A DNA stretch of 64,000 nt from Orientallactaga sibirica (lineage: Eukaryota; Chordata; Mammalia; Rodentia; Dipodidae), in the NCBI GenBank assembly GCA_036365145.1, contig JAEOAD010000888.1:4017501-4081500 (forward strand), in the 5' to 3' direction. The position numbers and the translations under genes were made by a program. Of the stretch, positions 21,701-34,700 are shown piece by piece (the stretch's first letter is position 1; every line of letters begins with the position of its first letter). A model generated the notes under the pieces. The model worked only from the letters and a program-made list of their open reading frames with translations, was not told the origin of the DNA and did no database searches.

Positions 21701-24700
21701 GGAAACGGGGTGTGGCCCGAAAGGTATGTACTCACTTGTTTCTACCTTCCATGTATTTCTGTGTACCTTTTATTGTCTTTGGCAGCACATACACTAAAAT
21801 TGAAGCAATAGAGAATAGTATTTTTAAAATTAATTTTTAAAAAATATTTTTTTTTGAGAGAGAGGAAGAGGCAGACAGAAAGAGAGAATGGCATCTAGCC
21901 ACTGCAAACAAACTCTAGACACATGTGCCCCCTTGTGCATCTGGCTTATGTGGGTCCTGGGGAATTGAACCAGGGTCCTTAGACTTCGCAGGCAAATGCC
22001 TTAACCGCTAAGCCATTTCTTGAGAGCAATTAAAGAAAAAATTGGTTTTTTAGGTGGTTTTTCAAGGTAGGGTCTCACTCTAGTTCAGGATGACCTGGAA
22101 TTCACTATGTAGTCTCAGGATAGCCTCAAACTCACAGTGAACCTCTTACCTATGCTTCTTGAGTGCTGGGATTAAAGGTGTGCACCACCACACCTGGCCC
22201 CAGCCCTATCTTTTTTAATATATTTTTAAAATTTATATATTGAGGGAGAGAGAGAGAGAATGGGCGTGCCAAGGCCTCTGGCCACTGCAGACAAACTCGA
22301 GACACATGCCACCATGTGCATCTGATTTATGTGGGTTCTAGGGTGTTGAACCTAGGTCCTTTGGCTCTGCAGGCAAGTGCCTTAACCACTAAGCCATCTC
22401 TCCAGGCCGAGATTAGTATTTTTTAAAAAGATCTTATTTATTAGAGGCAGAGAAAGAGAAGAGAGAGTGAGAATGGGTGCACTAAGGCCTCTAGCCACTG
22501 CAAACGAACTCCAGACACATGCACTACCACGTGCTTCTGGCTTGCATGGGACCTGGAGAATTGAACGAGGGTCCTTAGGCTTTGCAGGCATGTGCCTTAA
22601 TCCCAAAGCCATCTCTCCAGACCGAGATTAGTTTTCTTTGAGGTAGGTACTTACTGTAGCACAGGCTGACCTGTAGTTCCAGGCTGGTCTGAATTCACAG
22701 AGATCCTTCTGTCTCTGCTTCCCAAGTGCCGACATCAAAGGCATGTACTTCTGGACCTGGTTTTGTGTACCTTCCTTTGATGGGTAGATTAGTTGGAAGG
22801 TAGAAGGAACCAGACCGGATGGACTGACTCCTCTTCCACCATTGGCTTCAGCTTCAACATGTATTTTTGCCCTTGATTATCTTTGCCTTTGGTTGAGTAT
22901 ATGGGAAACATTGGGTTTATGCATTTTCACTGTGGGTGTTTGTAACTGTAGGTGGTACGTATGGTGATCCGGCATCATGAGGAGCAACGGCAAAAAGAGG
23001 AACGGGCTCGAAGGGAGGAACAGGCCAAGCTGCGAAGGATTGCTTCCACCATGGCCAAGGATGTCAGACAGTTCTGGAGCAATGTAGAGAAGGTATACAG
23101 GAGGCATTGGAAAAGGGAAATAAGTGGCTTGTTGGTAGTCATGACCAAACTTATTTCACTGTCTGATTTTTTATTTTTTTTTTTTTGTGGTTTTTCGAGG
23201 TAGGGTCTCGCTCTAGCCCAGGCTGACCTGGAATTCACTATGTAGTCTCAGGGTGGCCTTGAACTCATGGCGATCCTCCTACCTCTGCCGCCTGAGTGCT
23301 GGGATTAAAGGCGTGTGCCACCACGCCCGGCTCACATATATATATTTTTAATCCAGTCCAGATTTTCAGGTATAAAGCTCATTCCCTTGTGTTTAAACTT
23401 TCTACTTTTCAGAAGCATTGCATTAAATCATGATTGCTTTAAGGATTTTTAGCTCTTCCTCCTGAATGGCCAGTCCAGAGCCAGGAATCAAAGAGACCTA
23501 AGAATTAACCAAAAGAGAGTGTTTATATTTTACTTCATTTATTTTCACGCAGAGAGAAAAGTAGAGAGAAGAGAGAATGGGTGTGCCAAGGGCCTCCACC
23601 TGCTACAAATGAACTTTTTTTGTTGTTTTTTCAAGATAGGGTCTCATTAGCCCAGGCTGACATGGATTTCACTGTATAGTCTCAGGCTGGCCTTGAACTC
23701 ACAGCGATTCTTCCTCCCTCTGCCTCTTATGTGCTGGGATTAAAGGTGTGTGCCTCCCTGCCTGGGTTTGCAAATGAACTCTTGATGTATGTGCCAGTTT
23801 GTGCATCTGGCTGTACGTGGGTAATGTGGTCTTGAACCCAGGTTGTTAGGCTTTTCAGGCAAGCACCTTAACTGCTGAGCCATCTTTCCAGCCCTTAAAA
23901 AAGTATATAAATAGATAGGTGCGGTGGTACACACTTTCAGGAGGATCAGCCTGCCTGGGGCTACAGAGTGAGTTCCAGGTTAACTTGAGCTAGGGTGAAA
24001 CCTTGTCTGAAAAAAACAAAACAAAATTTAAAAAGTGTAGAAATAACGAATATAGGACTGGATAAATGCTTCAGCGGTTAAGGTAATTACTTGCCTGCAA
24101 AGCTGACAACCCAGGTTTGATTATCTAGTATCCACATAAAGCCAGATGCACAAAGTGGCGTGTACATCTGGAGTTCATTTGCAGCTGCTGAAAGCCCTGG
24201 AGCGTCCATTCTCTCTCTTTCTCTGCTTGAAAATAAATGAATAAAATTAAGAATGAAAGTATATAATAGCTGGGCGTCTTCATGCACACCTTTAACCTCA
24301 GCACTTGGGAGGCAGAGGTAGAGAGGATTGCCATGAGCTCGAGGCCACCCTGAGACAGCACAGTGAATTCCAGGTCAGCCTGAACTAAAATGGGACCCTA
24401 CCTCAAAAAAACAATAAATAAATAAATAAATGTATATAAATTAAGAGTGTGGTGGTGACTGGTCTCTTTTATGGCAGGTGGTGCAATTCAAGCAACAGTC
24501 CCGGCTTGAGGAAAAGCGCAAAAAAGCCTTGGACTTACACCTGGATTTCATTGTGGGGCAAACTGAGAAGTACTCAGACCTTCTATCTCAGAGCCTCAAT
24601 CAGCCATTAGCCTCCAGCAAGGCTAGCTCCTCTCCTTGCCTTGGCTCTTCTTCGGCTGCGTCCAGTCCTCCACTCCCTGCTTCTCAGCTGGATGATGAAG

Positions 24701-27700
24701 GTGTGTGTGCTCTTTGGCCTTGTTACTCTTCCCCATGTACCCTTTCCAGAGCTGAAAAACCCACCCTGTGGCTTGCAGGGCCCGTGGACTTTGTGACCTT
24801 ATTCTCCTGCTATAGATGGGGACTTCCAACCCCAAGAGGAGGAAGAGGATGATGAAGAAACCATTGAGGTTGAAGAACAACAGGAAGGCAATGATGCAGA
24901 GACCCAGAGGCGTGAAATTGAGCTGCTTCGACATGAGGGAGAACTGCCACTGGAAGAGCTACTCCGTTCCCTCCCTCCTCAACTGCTGGGAGAGCCCTTC
25001 AGCTCCTCTCAGACTCCCTCATCACATGATAGTGACACTCGAGATGGGCCTGAAGAAAGTGTGGAAGAGGAACCCTCTCAGGTCTTAGAGGTATAGACAG
25101 AAGTGGAGACAAAAGATGGTTTGGAGGAGAAGCAGAGGGAGTGTTTTAAGTCTGATTGAGTTGTTAATGTTGTTTATTTTTTCAAGGTGTGATCTTGCTC
25201 TCTAGCTCAGACTGAACTGGAATTCACTATATAGTCTCAGAGTGGCCTCCAACTCACAGCAGTCCACTTATCTCTGCTGAGTGCTGCGATAAAAGGCAGT
25301 GTTCTACCATGCCCTGCTCATTATTGGTTTTTTCCTAGGGGGTGAGGTTTGAGGTAGGATCTCACTTTGGCCCAGACTGATCTAAAATTAACCATGTAGT
25401 CTCTGGGTGGCCTCAAACTCACTGCGATATTCCTCCCTTTGCCTCGCGAGTGCTGGGATTAAAGGCACGCACCACCATGCCTGGTTCATTATTGTTTTGA
25501 CACCAGGTCTCACTGTAGTCTAGGCTGTCCTGGAACTCACTCTAGCTTAAGCTGGCCTCAAACTCATAGTAGTCCTCAAAATTTAGCCTCCAAAGTGCTA
25601 AAATTAAAGATGTGAACCATCACACCTGGCTTTAATTTTTTTTTTTCTTTTTTTTCCCCCCAAGGTAGGGTTTCAATCTTGTCCAGGCTAACCTGGAATT
25701 CACTATGTAGTCTCAGGGTGGCCTTGAACTCCTAGTGATCCTCCTACCTCTGCCTCCTAAGTTCTTGGATTAAAGGCGTGCACCACCATGCAATGCAAAC
25801 TTTTAAGCTAAATATTTTTATTTACTTACAAGCAAGGAGAGTGAAAGAGGATAAAGAGAATGTGTATATGAGAACACTCAGGGCTGCTTAGTGTAAACAA
25901 AACTGCACTTTGTATGTACCATTTTGTTCATTGTTGTTTACGTGGGTACCCAGGCCAGCATGGTTTGCAAACAAGTGCTTTTTTGGAGGGAGGTTTGAGG
26001 TAGCGACTCCTCCAGCTCAGGCTGACCTGGAACCTTTGTAGTCTTAGAACTCAAGGCGATCCTCCTACCTCTGCCTCCAGAGTGCTGGGATTAAAGGCGT
26101 GAGCCACCATGTCCGGCTCTCCCAAACAAGTGCTTTTAACTGCTGATCTTCTCCCCAGACCATCACCCCTGCCACACCCATTTTCTTTTGAGACAGGCTC
26201 TAGTTATGTAGTAGGTCTGGCCTAGAAGTCACTATGTTTACCATGTTGGCCTTGAACTTTCTTTAAAAAATTAATTAATCAATTTATTTATTTACTTGAG
26301 AGAGAGAAAGGGGCAGAGAGAGAATGGGCATGCCAGGGTCTCCAGCCACTGCAGATGAACTCCAGATGCATGGGCCCCTTTGTGCATCTGGTTTATGTGG
26401 GTTCTGGAGAATTGAACAGAGATCCTTTGGCTTTTCAGGCAAACGCCTTAACTCTAAGCTATCTTTCCAGCCTCCTTATTATATATTTTAAAAGTGTTGT
26501 GTTTTGATCTTTATTTTCCACTTCTGTGGAATGCCTCAATACTATTTTTTTTTTTAACCTGAAATTCACTAGGTAGTCTCAAGCTGACCTCGAATTCACA
26601 GTGATCCTCCTACCTCTGCCTCCCAAGTGCTGGGATCAAAGGCGTGCACGACAATGCCTGGCATGATATTCTTTTTACCCAGTTATAATTTGGGAATAGG
26701 GATGGTAACCTTGAAGTCTTTCCTTCAAGGTTTTTTTTTCTGTACTATTTCTATACTATTGGCTTATCCATATTTCTGAGTACTGGGGGACTTTTTTTTT
26801 TTTTTTTTTTTTTTAATGAAAGAGAATGAGAATTGGTTTGCTAGGGCCTCCAGCCATTGCAGTCAAACTCCAGATGCTTGTGCACTTGTGTCACTTTGTG
26901 CATCTGGTTTACATGGGACCTGGAGAATCGAACCTGGGTCCTTAGGTTTTGCAGGCATGTGCCTTAACCATTAAGCCATCTCTCCAGCCCTTTGCTTTTT
27001 ATTATTTTTTTAAAAACTTTATTTATTTATTTATTTTTATTTATTTATTTGAGAGGGATAAAGGAGGCAGACAGAAAAAGAATGGGTACGTCAGTGTCAC
27101 TAGCCACTGCAAATGAACTCCAGACACGTGCCTCCTTGTGAGTCTGGCTTATGTGGGTCCTGGGGAATTGAACCAGGGTCCTTAGGCTTTGCAGGCAAAT
27201 GCCTTAATTGCTAAGTGATTTCCCCAGCCCTCTTATTTTTAAATAATATTTTTATTCATTTATTTGAGAGAGAGAATGAATATGGGTGCATCAGAGCCTC
27301 TTGCCACTGCAGTAAGGCTTGATGTATATGCTCTACTTTGTGCATCTGGTTTTAGGTGGGTATTGGGGAATCAAACCCGGATTGTTAGGCTTTGCAGGCA
27401 TGCACCTGACTACTGAGCCATCTATCCAGCCCATCCAGTCCCATCGTTCCCCCTCCCCCATGATAGGGTCTTGCTCTAGCCCAGGCTGACCTGAAATTCA
27501 CTATGTAGTCTCTGGATGGCCTCAAACTCACAGCCGTCAGCCTCTGGAGTGCTGGGGTTAAAGGTGTGGGTTTATGCCTGGTTTCCAGCCCTATTTGTGT
27601 TTTTTTTTTTTCTGTCTGTTGGTTTGGTTTGGTTTGGTTTGGTTTGGTTTGGTTTGGTTTTCGAGTTAAGGTCTCACTGTAGCTCAGGCTGACCTGGAAT

Positions 27701-28720
27701 TCACTCTGTAGTATCAGGGTGGCCTTGAACTCATGGCAGTCCTGCTTCTGCCTCCCGAGTGCTGGGTTTAAAGGCGTGCACCACCACGCCTGGATTTTAT
27801 TTATTTATTTGAGAAAGAGGTTGTGGAGAGAGAATAGGCCTGCCAGGGCCTCTAGCTGCTGCAAATGAACTCCAGGCGCATGCAACACCTTATTCGTCTG
27901 CCAACCCTATTTTTTCTTAGCGCTTTCACAGGTTCTTCCTCAGGCAGTGGGGCCAGGATTTGGTAGCTGATGCTGAGAGAAAACTCTTGATTGCATCCTT
28001 GACCTGAGAATGTATCAGTCACAGCTGTCATTCCAGGGAACAGAGATGATTTTCTCATTTCTCTTTCAACATAGTGTTTTCCTCCTGTTGTGCTAACCTA
28101 CTTTTTTCATCCTTTACCATATAGGTGAAACCTTTAACTTCCTCTGTCACACAGTGCAAAAAGCAACCTTGGCATCCAGATGAAGATGATGAAGAATTTA
28201 CTGCCAATGAGGATGAAGGTCAGGCCTGTTTTCTCTCTCTCTTTTTTCTTTCTTTCTTTTTTTTTTTTTTTTTTTTTTGTTTTACGAGGTAGGGTCTCAG
28301 TCTAGCTCAGGCTGACCTGGAATTCACTCTGTATTCTCAGGGTGGCCTCGAACTCATGGTGATCCTCCTGCCTCTGCCTCCCACGTGCTGGGAATAAAGG
28401 CATACACCACCAGTGCACCACCACGCCCAGCTCTTTGTTTTAGAGACAAGGTTGTACAACCCCAGTTGTCCTTGAACGCAACATGTAGCCAAGTCACTGT
28501 GTGACTGAACTTTTTATCCTCCTGCTTTCCCTTCCCCAAGTGCTGGAATTACATGCATGTGCTACTCCACCTAGTTTTATGTAGTTCAGGGATTTGAACT
28601 CGGGGCTTCATACATGCTAGGCAAGCACTGTACCAACTGAATTACATCCCTAGCCCTCTTTTCTCTTCTTCCCTTCCTTTTTCTCCTTCCCTCCCTCCCT
28701 TCTTTCTCCTTTCTTTCTTT

Positions 28721-28755
<35 letters not shown>

Positions 28756-31700
28756 ATATAATGTTTTGCTGTGCGTTTTTGTTGTTGTTTGTTTTTCGAG
28801 GTAGAGTCTCACTCTAGTCCAGGCTGACATGGAATTCACTATGTAGTCTCAGGGTGCCCTTGAACTCACGGTGATCCTCCTACCTCTACCTCTCGATTAA
28901 AGGCGTGCACCACCACGTCTGGCTGCTGTATATTCTTGGCTGGCCTTATATTTGCTATGCAATTCAGGTTGGCTTTTGAACTGAAGGTAATCTTTTGGCT
29001 CAGCCTTCCATGTGCTAAGATTATAGGCATACCACCACCACATTCACTAACATTAGGCCTGTTTTCTTTTCCTTCCTTCCTCCCTTCCTTCCTTCCTTCC
29101 TTCCTTCCTTCCTTCCTTCCTTCCTTCCTTCCTTCTTCCCCCTTTTTTCTTTCTTTCTCCCTCTTTTCTTTTCTTTTCTTTCTTTTTGTTTTTTCAAGAT
29201 AGGGTTTCACTCTGCCCAGGCTGACCTGGAGATCACTTTGTAGTCACAGGGTGGCCTCCTCCTATCTCTTCCTCCCTAGTCCTTTTTTTTTTTTTTTTTT
29301 TTTTTTTTGGTTTTTCGAGGTAGGGTCTCACTCTGGTCCAGGCTGACCTGGAATTCACTATGTAGTCTCAGGGTGGCCTCGAACTCTCAGCGATCCTCCT
29401 ACCTCTGCCTCCCGAGTGCTGGGATTAAAGGCATGCGCCACCACGCCCGGCCTCCCTAGTCCTTTTGATTAAAGATGTGCACCACCATGCCCAGTGGCCT
29501 GTTTTTATCCTGTATCTCCTTGCCCTTCAAACTGTTAAGAGCTCAACTTGTGGAGCTTTCTTACCTCATTCTCTTGGAATAAATCCCATGCCTCTGTCCC
29601 CACTGATTGTGCTTCATTCTCTTTACTAGCGGAAGATGAAGAGGACACTATAGCAGCTGAGGAACAGTTGGAAGGAGAGGTGGATCATGCCATGGAGTTG
29701 AGCGAGTTGGCTCGAGAAGGTGATATTCACCATATATTTTACTGAAAGTCTACAGGTTTTCTCCACTGTGAACAGTGTTGGGAATAAAGAGATAATAAAT
29801 GAGATATTTTTTTTTCTTCCTAGCTCTACTGGCTGGTAATTATATATGTTCCTGGTGGAACTCAAATCTAATGACAAGGATAGAAATATAAATGGTTTAT
29901 GGTCCAAGTTTGAGTAAAATGGGTTATAAGTGCTCAGTGGAAAAGAACATTACTGTCACAGGATATTGGCAATATTTAGAAGTGAATCTCATTATTTAAT
30001 TTAGGCAGGACTTCCTCTAGCCATCTCTAGCCTAGAACTCTAGTTCAGTTTGAAAGAAGTGTTCCTTCTGCTTCAGCCTGCTTTGTGCTGGGATTATAGG
30101 ATTATAAAGAGTGAGCCACTGTTTCCAAGGAGGTTCATCAGATTGATGCTGTGCTTTCCAGTAGAAGTCAGCAGCTCTCAGGATTGTAGTGCAGATTTTG
30201 AGCATTAGCTTCGGTATCTGGTGCTGCAAGTAAATGCTGTATTCTTGGATCTGGGCCTAGGAGACAAGATCAAATCAATAGGTAGCACTGATATCCCAAA
30301 TCCTCCATACCCACTTTCCTCAAGCAGCCAATACTTACCTTGAATTTTCCTACTAGGTGAGCTTTCTATGGAAGAGCTGTTGCAGCAGTATGCAGGAGCC
30401 TATGCCTCTGATGCCTCCTCTCCAGACTCTGGGAATAGTGAGGAGGAAGAGGAAGATGAAGAGGTTGAGGTCAGCAGTTCTGACTGTGAAGCAGAGGAGG
30501 GAATTCAAGATAGTAGCAGTCAGTCAGGTGAGTGTGTGGTCCTGAGGCAGGAACTGCGAGGTGGGAGGTGTTAGAAAAATAACTACTAAGCTTTGGTCTT
30601 GTGACTTAGACTCTGTTGAGGAGCAGAGTGAGGATGAGGAAGATGGGCATTCAGAGGAGGAAGAAACAAGTGGGAGTTCAGAATCAGAAGAATCTGAGTC
30701 TGATGAATCTGAGGATGCACGATCACAGAGCCAAGCAGATGAAGAACAGGAAGAAGATGAAGAGGAGGAAGAAGATGATGATGATTTTGGGGTAGAGTAC
30801 TTGCTTGCTCAGGATGAAGAACAGAGTGAGGCAGATGGGGGCAGTGGGCCTCCCACCCCAGGGCCACCCACCACTTTAGGCCCCAAGAAAGAAATTACTG
30901 ATATTGCTGCAGCAGCGGAAAGTCTCCAGCCCAAGGGTTACACCTTGGCCACTACCCAGGTATCCGGAGGCTTTAGCTTCTTCTTTCTCATATCTTGACT
31001 ATACTGTTTCCTGCTGATAGATGGCTCAGTTCCATCATGTGTGATTATTTTCCCCTTCCTGCCAGGTAAAGACACCTATCCCTCTGCTTCTGCGGGGCCA
31101 GCTCCGGGAGTACCAACACATTGGTCTTGACTGGCTGGTTACTATGTATGAGAAGAAGCTTAATGGCATTCTTGCTGATGAAATGGGACTGGGGAAGACA
31201 ATCCAGACCATCTCTTTGCTTGCACACTTGGCCTGTGAAAAAGGTAAGTCCTTGGGGCCACTTGGTCAGCACCCTGGGTAACTTGTTTAGTGATGACTCT
31301 ACATGCAGGAAAGTAATACTTTAAAAATATATATGTATGTATATGTATATGACTTATTTATTTTATTTTGAGAGAGAAAGAGGCAGAGGGAGGGAGAGAA
31401 AGGGCACACCAAAGCCTCCAGCCACTGCAGACGAACTCAAGACGTGTGAGCCCCCTTGTGCATCTGGCTTACGTGGGTCCTGGAGAATCGAACTAGGATC
31501 CTTTGGCTTTGCAGGCAAATGCCTTAACCACTAAGCCATCTCTCCAGCCCCAAGTAAAATACTCTACTGCTAGTATTACTACTACTACTACTACTGCTAC
31601 TTCCTTCTTCCTTCTTCTTCTTTCTTCTTCAGAGACACAGGGAGAGGAAGAGGGGGACAGATAGAGAATGGGCACACTAGCAGCCTCTCAGCCGCTGTGA

Positions 31701-34700
31701 ACAAACTCCAGACACATGCGCTCCCTTGTGGGCAAGTGTGGCATTGCGCCCTTGTGTCACTTTGCATCTGGCTAAACGTGGGACTTGGAGATTGGAACCG
31801 GCGTTCTTAGGCTTGGCAGGCACCGTAACCGCTAAGCCATCTCTCCAGCCCCCGCCCCCTTTTTTTCCCCCCTTCAGGGTAGGGTTTCACTCTATCTAGC
31901 TCAGATTTACCTGGAATTCACAGCCGATCCTCCTACCTCTGTCTCTCAAATGCTAGGATTAAAGGTATATGCCACCATACTTAGCATACTTTTCTTCTTG
32001 CTATTATTATTATTATTTTTTTTTGTTTTTGTTTTTGTTTTTGTGAGGTAGGGTCTCCTGTAACCCAGACTGACCTGGAGTTCACTTTGTAGTCTCAGGG
32101 TGGCCTCGACCTCATGGTTATCCTCCTGCCTCTGCCTCCCAAGTGCTGGATTAACTTTTTTTTTTTGGTTTTTTTTTTTTTTTTTTTGGTTTTGCAAGGT
32201 AGGGTCTCACTCTGGTCCAGGCTGACCTGGAATTAACTACGTAGTCTCAGGGTGGCCTCGAACTCTCGGCGATCCTCCTACCTCTGCCTCCCAAGTACTG
32301 GGATTAAAGGCGTGCGCCACCACGCCCGGCTTTTTTTTTGGTTTTTTTGAGGTAGGGTCTCACTCTAGCTCAGGCTGACCTGGAATTCACTATGCCGTCT
32401 CAGGGTGGCCTCGAACTCATGGTGATCCTCCAATTTCTGCCTCCCCAGTGCTGGGATTTAAAAAAATGCGTCACCATGCCCAGCTGGGATTACTATTTTT
32501 GTAGCCTCTTTGTCCCTTGAATCTTAAATTAGGCACTGGGATTCCTAGGAGAGGTCATCAGAAGGGGAGATAATGTTCAGGGGTTATATCTAAAGAACCA
32601 GAACAGCAAGGTTAAATAGTCTTTCAATGTCTGTTCTTTTCCTAAACAGGTAACTGGGGACCCCACTTAATCATTGTTCCCACCAGCGTGATGTTGAACT
32701 GGGAAATGGAGTTGAAACGTTGGTGTCCCAGCTTTAAAATCCTTACTTACTATGGAGCTCAGAAAGAGAGGAAGCTCAAGCGGCAGGTTAGAGTTTCCAT
32801 GTGGTCATTTACCCCATGATACTTCCTTATTTTTAGATCCTTTCCTTCATCCATCTATCATTCCATTCTCCTGGTGAAACTTTTAATTTCTTTTCTTTTT
32901 TATTGACAACTTCTATACTTACATACAAAAAATGCATGATATTTCCCTCCCCTGCCCCCGTACCTCTTTAGAACTCCAATCTCCATCATATCCCTTCCTT
33001 CTCTCCATTAGTTAATTTCTTTTTAAAAAATATTTTTATTCACTTGATAGAGAGCAAGAGAGAGAATGGCCACAGCAGGGCCTATTGCTGCTACAGATCA
33101 ACTTCATATGCATACACCAGTTTGTGCATCTGGCTTTATGTGTGTACTGGGGAATTGAACCTGGGCTAGCAGGCTTTACAAGCAAGTGACTATACCTGGA
33201 GCTATCTCACCAGCCCTGCAACTTTTTGTTTCTTGCATCCGATTTCTGTTCATTGAGTATCTGAGCATGCCTTCCTTTTAATTTTTATATTTTAAAAATT
33301 ATAAAATGTATTTAATGTATTTATTTGCAAGCAGAGAGAGAATAGGTACTTCAGGGCCTCTAGCCACTGCAAATGAACTCCAGATACATGTGCCACTGGT
33401 TCTACATGGACGCTGGGGAATGGAACCTGGGTCATTAGGCTTTGCATACAAGTACCTTTGTTTATTTAATTTTTTATTTTATTTATTTACAAGCAGAGAA
33501 AGAGGAGATAGAGAATGGGCACTCCAGGGCCTGTAGCCACTGCAAGCGAACTCTAGATGCATGCGCCTCCTTGTGCATCTGGCTTACGTGGGTACTGGCG
33601 GAATTGAACCTGGGTCCTTTGGCTTTGCAGGCAAGTGCCTTAACCACTAAGCCATCTCTCCAGCCCTGTTTTTTTTTTTTTTTTTTTTTTTTTAAGGTAG
33701 GGTCTCACTGCAGCTCAGGCTGACCTGGAACTCACTCTGTAGTCTCAGGCTGGCCTTGAACTCATAGCTATCCTTATACTTCTGCCTCCTGACTGCTGCA
33801 ATTAAAACAAAGGCATGCACCACCACACTCAGCCCTGTTTTTTTTGCGGGGGGTGTTATTGAGGTTGGGTGTTCCTGTGGCACAGATTGACCTGGAATTC
33901 ACTATATAGTCTTAGGCTAACCTCAAACTCACTCTACCTCTGCCTCCTGAGTGCCTGGCTCCCTTCTTTTATTTTTAATTTTTACTTATTTATTTATTTG
34001 TGTTTTGGAGATAAGAGTCTTGCTCTAGCCTAGGCTGACCTGGAATTCACTATGTATTCTCAGGGTGGCTTGAACACATGGCAGTCCTATCTCTGCTTCC
34101 CAAGTGCTATGATTAAAGGCTTGAGCCACTGTGTCCAGCTTAAATATTGTTTTGAAATTTATTTTATTTATTATTGAGAGAGACAGAGAGAATGGGCGTG
34201 CCAGGACCTCCAGCTGCTATAAATGTACTCCAGACACACATGCACCACCCTTGTGTATCTGGTTTACATGGGTCCTCTGGAATCGAACCTAGGTCGTTTA
34301 GCTTCATTGGCAAATACCTTAACCCCTAAGCCATCTCTCCAGCCCCTACTTTTTTGGGGGGTGGGAAAGTTTGAGGTAGGGTCTCACTTTAGTTCAAGCT
34401 AACCTGGACTTAACTCTGTAGTCTTAGGTGGCCTTGAATTTATGGAAATCCTACCTCTGCCTCCCAAGTGCTGAGATTAAAGGTGTGCCCCACCACACCT
34501 GGCTTTCCGGCCCCTCCCCCCCCTTTTTTTTTTTTTTTGAGGTAGGGTCTCACTCTAGCCCAGGCTGACCTGGAATTCACTATGTAGTCTCAGGGTGGCC
34601 TTGAACTCATGGCGATTCTCCTACCTCTGCCTCCCGAGTGCTGGGATTAAAGGTGTGCGCCACCACGCCCTGCTCCAGCCACTATTTTTAAATATTTGGG

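Larger units (their letters stand above)
20916..22308. repeat. 1.4-kb tandem duplication with coding exon, copy 2
   Basis: Second copy of the unit at 19532-20915. The junction reads cgagacacatg|attagagaattg, with no inserted bases. After 22308 the sequence continues through the rest of the B2-like SINE that copy 1 lacks, so copy 2 has the ancestral right flank and copy 1 the ancestral left flank. Confidence 0.95.
25091..28124 (+). repeat. Intron 8 repeats
   Basis: Antisense B1 at 25175-25320, 25345-25490, 25495-25635 (old), 25640-25795, 25983-26122, 26540-26665, 27460-27585, 27661-27797. Antisense B2-like at 25805-25967 continuing 26138-26160, 26290-26480, 26790-26990, 27010-27230, 27240-27435, 27800-27905 (cut short). 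(ggttt)n at 27621-27660. 27905-28124 is unique, see the separate entry. Confidence 0.75.
28219..29629 (+). repeat. Intron 9 repeats
   Basis: Antisense B1 at 28268-28435, 28775-28925, 29190-29500 (split), and older ones at 28440-28560 and 28925-29065. ID-type remnant (-) at 28570-28660. Pyrimidine tracts at 28660-28735 and (ccttn) 29071-29137. 29500-29629 is unique. Confidence 0.75.

Noticed and set aside
29071..29137. Regular repeats resembling an array
   Set aside because: The unit is 4 bp with no unique spacers; it is a microsatellite, and CRISPR arrays are not expected in a mammalian genome.
30368..30574. Separate acidic open frame at exons 11-12
   Set aside because: It is simply SRCAP exon 11 read on into its intron; the spliced frame explains it fully.
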